Of a DNA stretch of 9,027 bases, positions 5,546 through 9,027 are shown piece after piece (within the stretch, counting starts at the first letter, position 1; each line of letters opens with the position of its first letter). Both the position numbers and the translations under genes were made by a program. The stretch is taken from assembly GCA_022739095.1 (NCBI GenBank), contig JAIJEI010000072.1, positions 1 through 9,027 of the forward strand, read 5' to 3'. The notes below the pieces were generated by a model. That model was not told where the DNA came from. It searched no databases and was given only the letters and a program-made list of their open reading frames with translations. Origin of the DNA: Bifidobacterium sp. Lineage in GTDB: Bacteria > Actinomycetota > Actinomycetes > Actinomycetales > Bifidobacteriaceae.

Positions 5546-5794
5546 CTGCAGAGAGTCGTTGTGCGTTTTTTATCACAACTGTTCAATCGCACTTTCTGGC
5601 TATCGGAAAACGAGCTGAACCGTTCACATCGAACCCGTCCGATGTTCGATTTCGTTCGTTTCGCCGCCGTTCACGGCGTGTCGCGAGCACGCTAGCACAC
5701 TCAAAACCAACCAACACCGAACTAACATGAACACCCGTTGAATTCTGGCGCGTTCATCCGTTTTCCGGCCACGCCAGAGCTTACGATATAAGCT
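5371..5794. other. Long AT-richer gap between divergent phosphatase and ppk genes
   Basis: This stretch is visibly richer in A and T than its neighbours and holds no convincing protein gene on either strand. It contains the possible minus-strand RNA (5345-5545), a 6-bp inverted repeat GTTGTG/CACAAC (5558-5563/5574-5579) around a T-run, and GTTC-type repeats at 5622-5674. A GATATA/TATAAG motif lies just before ppk (5785-5792). A ppk promoter with a good -35 is not obvious. Confidence 0.6.
5622..5674 (+). promoter_or_regulatory. Possible PHO-box-like repeats upstream of ppk
   Basis: GTTCAC occurs at 5622 and 5669, with GTTCG at 5644 (22 bp after the first, so in 11-bp phase) and 5654. Actinobacterial PhoP sites are direct repeats of an 11-bp unit starting GTTCAC, and ppk is a PhoP target in Streptomyces. 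An inverted repeat, ATCGAAC/GTTCGAT (5628-5634/5644-5650), overlaps, so another factor is possible. The middle unit is poor, so this is only a candidate. Confidence 0.25.
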
Positions 5795-8032
5795 ATGGCA
5801 CAGATATTTGACGCACCCTCGAAGGCAATTCTGCGCAGCCAAATCGCAGAGCATATTGCCGAAAACGACAACAACGACCGCCGCGTCGATCAGGAAGGCG
5901 AGGCACCGCTGCCCAAGGACCGTTTCTTCGACCGCGAGCTCAGCTGGCTCAAGTTCAACCAGCGCGTGCTCGAATGTGCGGAGAACGAAGACATGCCCCT
6001 GCTCGAGCGCGCCAACTTCGCCGCGATCTTCGCCTCGAACCTTGACGAGTTCTTCATGGTCCGCGTCGCCGGCCTGAAGCGCCGTATCGACTCGGGCATC
6101 GCCGTGCCGTCTGCCGCCGGCCTGAGCCCGCGTCAGCAGCTGCGCGCGATCAGCGAGACCGCACACCGTCTGCAAGACGAGCACGCGCATTACACGATCG
6201 ACACCATTCTGCCGGAATTGGAGAAGGAGCGCATCGTCCTGCTGACGTGGGACAAGCTCACATCCGCCGAGCAGGAGCGCCTCTCGCGCTACTACCGCCA
6301 GCAGGTGTTCCCGGTCCTGACGCCGCTCGCTGTGGACCCGGCCCACCCGTTCCCCTACATTTCCGGCGGTTCCATCAACCTGGCCGTGATTGTGGAGAAC
6401 CCGGCCTCCGGCAAGTCGCACTTCGCCCGTGTCAAGATCCCGGGCAACCTGCCGCGTCTGGTGCCGGTGGACGACATGACCGATGAGGAGTCCAAGGACG
6501 AGCGTTACGGCTTCATCGCCATGGAAAAGCTCATCGCCGCGCATCTGGAATCCCTGTTCCCGGGCATGATCATCAAGGAGGCCCGCTCCTTCCGCGTGAC
6601 TCGTAACGAGGACATCGACGTGGAAGAGGATGACGCCGAGAACCTGCTCAACGCCATGGAGAAGGAGCTGCTGCGCCGCCGCTTCGGACCGCCGATCCGC
6701 CTGGAGATCACGGACACCACGAGCCCCTTCCTCTCCCAGCTGCTCGCCGACCAGCTCGGCGTGAGCCAGGACGAGGTATACCGTCTGCCCAGCCCGCTGG
6801 ACCTGACCGTGCTCTTTGAGCTCGGCAGCGTGGACCGCCCGGACCTGAAGAACCGTCCGTTCGTGCCGACCACGAACCGCCAGATCGCCGAGGTCGAGTC
6901 CTCCCGTGCGCAGGACATTTTCGCCGCCATCCGCGAGCGCGACATCCTGCTGCATCACCCCTATGACTCCTTCTCCACTTCCGTGCAGGCCTTCCTTGCG
7001 CAGGCCGCCGCGGACCCGAAGGTGCTGGCCATCAAGCAGACCCTGTACCGCACCAGCTCCAACTCGCCGATCATCGACGCCCTGATCGACGCCGCTCATG
7101 CCGGCAAGCAGGTGCTGGCTTTGGTGGAAATCAAGGCTCGTTTCGACGAGGACGCCAACATCGCCTGGGCTCGCAAGCTCGAACGCGCCGGCGTACACGT
7201 GGTATACGGCATCGTGGGCTTGAAGACCCACTGCAAGCTCATCGAAGTCGTGCGTCAGGAAGCGGACGGCCTACGCCGCTACTGCCATGTGGGCACCGGT
7301 AACTACAACCCAAAGACCGCGCGACTGTACACCGATCTGGGCCTGCTGACCTGCGACCCGGTGGTCGGTCAGGATCTGACCCGTCTGTTCAACCAGCTCT
7401 CCGGTTACGCGCCGAAGTCCAGCTTCCATCGCCTGCTGGTGGCCCCGCGCACCGTGCGCACCGGTCTGATTCAGCGCATCCGCCGCGAGGAGGACGCCGC
7501 CCGCGCCGGCAAGGAGGCTTGGATCAAGATCAAGGTCAACTCCATCGTGGACGAGAAGACCATCGACGCCCTGTACCGTGCCTCTCAGGCCGGCGTGAAG
7601 ATCGACATCGTCGAACGCGGCATCTGCGCTCTGAAGCCCGGCGTTCCCGGCCTGTCCGAGAACATCCGCGTACGTTCGATCCTCGGCCGCTTCCTGGAGC
7701 ACTCCCGCATCTACGCCTTCTGCAACGCGGACGGCCCGCAGATCGGCGAGGGCCCGGCTTCCGGCCCGGAGGTCTACATCGGTTCGGCCGACCTCATGCA
7801 CCGCAACCTTGACCGCCGCGTCGAGGCTCTGGTGCGCGTCACCGCCCCGGAGCAGGTCGACGGGCTCATCAAGTACGTGGACCTGCAGATGGCCGACTCC
7901 ACCATGAGCTGGCACATGCAGCCCGACGGCACGTATGTGCTGCACACCAAGGACGACGAGGGCCGCCCGCTGGTCGATAGTCAGGAATACCTGATTCGCA
8001 AGCACCAGCGTCGCCCCAATTCGCACAACTGA
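5795..8032 (+). CDS. ppk1: Polyphosphate kinase PPK1
   Basis: This enzyme reversibly polymerises the gamma-phosphate of ATP into inorganic polyphosphate. It has 745 residues, within the usual range for actinobacterial PPK1. The N-terminal domain starts at FFDRELSWLKFNQRVLE (44-60), with FASNLDEFFMVRVAGLK (79-95), followed by the head domain (about 150-345). The phospholipase-D-like catalytic domains begin around 386 with HHPYDSF and KQTLYRTS (414-421). VEIKARFDE (444-452) carries a metal-binding arginine. VYGIVGLKTHCK contains H479, the residue that is phosphorylated in the family. HVGTGNYNPKTARLYTDLGL follows at 498-517. The second conserved histidine is H636 in GRFLEHSRIYAF, and YIGSADLMHRNLDRRVE is at 661-677. 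Residues 1-41 are a variable, charged extension. ATG 5795 has no clear ribosome site. Both it and the regulator gene have -10-like sequence just before the start codon. It is divergent from a metallophosphatase. Confidence 0.98.
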   Translation: MAQIFDAPSKAILRSQIAEHIAENDNNDRRVDQEGEAPLPKDRFFDRELSWLKFNQRVLECAENEDMPLLERANFAAIFASNLDEFFMVRVAGLKRRIDSGIAVPSAAGLSPRQQLRAISETAHRLQDEHAHYTIDTILPELEKERIVLLTWDKLTSAEQERLSRYYRQQVFPVLTPLAVDPAHPFPYISGGSINLAVIVENPASGKSHFARVKIPGNLPRLVPVDDMTDEESKDERYGFIAMEKLIAAHLESLFPGMIIKEARSFRVTRNEDIDVEEDDAENLLNAMEKELLRRRFGPPIRLEITDTTSPFLSQLLADQLGVSQDEVYRLPSPLDLTVLFELGSVDRPDLKNRPFVPTTNRQIAEVESSRAQDIFAAIRERDILLHHPYDSFSTSVQAFLAQAAADPKVLAIKQTLYRTSSNSPIIDALIDAAHAGKQVLALVEIKARFDEDANIAWARKLERAGVHVVYGIVGLKTHCKLIEVVRQEADGLRRYCHVGTGNYNPKTARLYTDLGLLTCDPVVGQDLTRLFNQLSGYAPKSSFHRLLVAPRTVRTGLIQRIRREEDAARAGKEAWIKIKVNSIVDEKTIDALYRASQAGVKIDIVERGICALKPGVPGLSENIRVRSILGRFLEHSRIYAFCNADGPQIGEGPASGPEVYIGSADLMHRNLDRRVEALVRVTAPEQVDGLIKYVDLQMADSTMSWHMQPDGTYVLHTKDDEGRPLVDSQEYLIRKHQRRPNSHN

Positions 8033-8079
8033 TTTCACTGGATGCTCCCTGTCAACGCAAGCTGACTGAGGGTGGTTAC

Positions 8080-8115
8080 GATGCCCGGCTCCTCTTTCGA
8101 GAGGAGCCGGGCATC
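8080..8115 (+). terminator. Strong hairpin after ppk1
   Basis: A perfect 16-bp G-C-rich stem (8080-8095 with 8100-8115) closed by a TTCG loop lies 47 bp past the ppk1 stop codon. The U-run is poor (GTCGTTCC), so it may be an inefficient or Rho-assisted terminator or a 3'-end stabiliser. Confidence 0.75.
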
Positions 8116-8160
8116 GTCGTTCCATGCGCAAAAACTACGTAGCAGCGGTCCAACGTGACC

Positions 8161-8166
8161 TACAAT
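8161..8166 (+). promoter_or_regulatory. -10 element of the Nudix gene, leaderless transcript likely
   Basis: TACAAT (five of six to TATAAT) ends 7 nt before ATG 8174, so transcription would begin at or near the start codon itself. No ribosome site precedes ATG 8174, and no good -35 is seen around 8138-8143. Confidence 0.4.
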
Positions 8167-8173
8167 ACAAGAG

Positions 8174-9027
8174 ATGAGTACGAACAGTATGAGACGAATC
8201 GTGGAAGCCGCCGGCGGTATTCTGTACCGGTGGAAGGATGATGCCGAGCCGACGCAGGCATCATCTCCATCAGAGAAATCCAATATTGCCACCGATGGCA
8301 CCATCATCGCGAACACCACGGATTCTTACGGCAAGGCCACGGCAGCACACGGCGCATCGGACGCGGCTCCCACCCCGGACCCGGCGCAGGCCGACAGCCC
8401 GGCCGCGGCAGACAACGTACTCAACCGCATCGAACTGTGCGTCGTGCACCGCCCGAAATACGACGACTGGAGCTGGCCGAAAGGCAAGGTCGACCCGAAC
8501 GAATCGCACCGGCATGCCGCCGTACGCGAGATCGGCGAGGAATCGGGCCTGTCCGTGGAACTTGGCCCCTATCTGGGCGACATCGAGTACCCGCTGTCCG
8601 AAGAGGGCAGCAAACAGCGCCATACCAAGGATCGTTCGGCGGACACCAAGCATATCCAGTTCTGGATGGCCACGCCGATCAGCGCCATCGACAATCTGCG
8701 GCGCACCCATGCGTTTGGCCCGGTGCATCGGGCGAACATCGGCGAAATCGACGAAGTTTTGTGGCTGACGCCGGCCGAGGCCCGCAAGAAGCTCAGCCAT
8801 TCCACCGATAAGGACATCCTCGCGCTATTCGTTGATCGGGTCGAAGAAGGTGCACTGGACGCGGTGCCGGTGATTATCGTGCGTCACGGCAAGGCGGAAG
8901 CGCGCAAGCTATGGAAGGGTTCGGACGCGAACCGTCCGATCACGCCGCGCGGCGCGGCTGCGGCATACGCGCTGAACCGCGAGCTGGCGTGTTTCAATCC
9001 GACCCGACTGGCCACGTCGCCTTGGGT
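8174..9027 (+). CDS. Nudix hydrolase fused to histidine phosphatase (MutT1-like), cut by window edge
   Basis: A frame starts at ATG 8174 and stays open for 284 codons to the right edge. Residues 7-20 (RRIVEAAGGILYRW) form the first Nudix strand. The complete Nudix box is G104 through L126, G-x5-E-x7-REIGEESGL, with the metal-binding E119, E122 and E123. FWMATPI and EVLWLTPAEARKKL end the fold. After about residue 230 a histidine phosphatase domain begins at VPVIIVRHGKAEAR, with the catalytic RHG at 237-239, and is truncated. This order matches mycobacterial MutT1, which degrades 8-oxo-dGTP and related nucleotides. That substrate is inference here. Unusually, residues 22-82 are a 60-residue Ala/Pro/Ser/Thr/Asp-rich insert between the first two Nudix strands. 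ATG 8189 (residue 6) is an alternative start. It lies downstream of ppk1 with a strong hairpin between, so it is probably its own transcript. Confidence 0.9.
   Translation, partial: MSTNSMRRIVEAAGGILYRWKDDAEPTQASSPSEKSNIATDGTIIANTTDSYGKATAAHGASDAAPTPDPAQADSPAAADNVLNRIELCVVHRPKYDDWSWPKGKVDPNESHRHAAVREIGEESGLSVELGPYLGDIEYPLSEEGSKQRHTKDRSADTKHIQFWMATPISAIDNLRRTHAFGPVHRANIGEIDEVLWLTPAEARKKLSHSTDKDILALFVDRVEEGALDAVPVIIVRHGKAEARKLWKGSDANRPITPRGAAAAYALNRELACFNPTRLATSPW

Noticed and set aside
5625..5650. tRNA T-loop-like GGTTCGA on the minus strand
   Set aside because: The flanking bases do not form a T-stem, and no acceptor, D or anticodon arms can be built.
5309..5695. 128-codon plus-strand frame upstream of ppk
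   Set aside because: It begins inside the divergent phosphatase gene and runs through an intrinsic terminator. No domain is recognisable.
5624..7231. 535-codon minus-strand open frame antisense to ppk1, and a similar one at 7271-8131
   Set aside because: They are mirror frames of ppk1 with low-complexity Val/Gly/His/Leu composition and no ribosome site or domain.

Overview
The window looks like a piece of a high-GC Gram-positive (actinobacterial) chromosome, most likely Bifidobacterium. The coding regions are GC-rich. The divergent iclR/leuCD arrangement carries an NdgR/LtbR-type regulator that is an actinobacterial hallmark. The ppk plus Nudix/histidine-phosphatase (MutT1-like) pair and the hairpin style between genes fit the same group. 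The genus assignment is inference from gene content and style, not from a database search.

Layout. Positions 1-335 (minus) hold the N-terminal part of a dihydroorotate-dehydrogenase-like FMN enzyme that runs off the left edge. Positions 336-538 are a structured spacer with several hairpins, a duplicated copy of the leuD 3' end and a good minus-strand promoter. Positions 539-1228 and 1311-2714 (minus) are leuD and leuC, the two subunits of isopropylmalate isomerase (leucine pathway), separated by an 82-bp gap filled by a twin-hairpin element. Positions 2715-3006 are the divergent control region, with a terminator-like hairpin before the leuC ribosome site, a nested 11/33-bp repeat array, and a 25-bp palindrome lying on the regulator promoter. 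Positions 3007-3807 (plus) are the IclR-family leucine regulator. Positions 3808-4025 are a convergent gap with two tandem 45-nt hairpins. Positions 4026-5339 (minus) are a calcineurin-like metallophosphatase of the Dcr2/PAP-like type. Positions 5340-5794 are a long, AT-richer gap containing an intrinsic terminator in an unexpected place and possible PHO-box-like repeats. Positions 5795-8032 (plus) are polyphosphate kinase ppk1, followed by a strong hairpin. Positions 8174-9027 (plus) are a Nudix + histidine phosphatase protein cut by the right edge.

Functionally the left half is leucine biosynthesis with its local regulator, and the right half is phosphate/polyphosphate and nucleotide-pool handling. 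I see no mobile-element gene, CRISPR array, rRNA or tRNA, and no clearly new protein system. The unusual material is in the spacers: the leuD 3'-end duplication, the repeat array in the leuC/iclR control region, and the orphan terminator between the divergent phosphatase and ppk genes.
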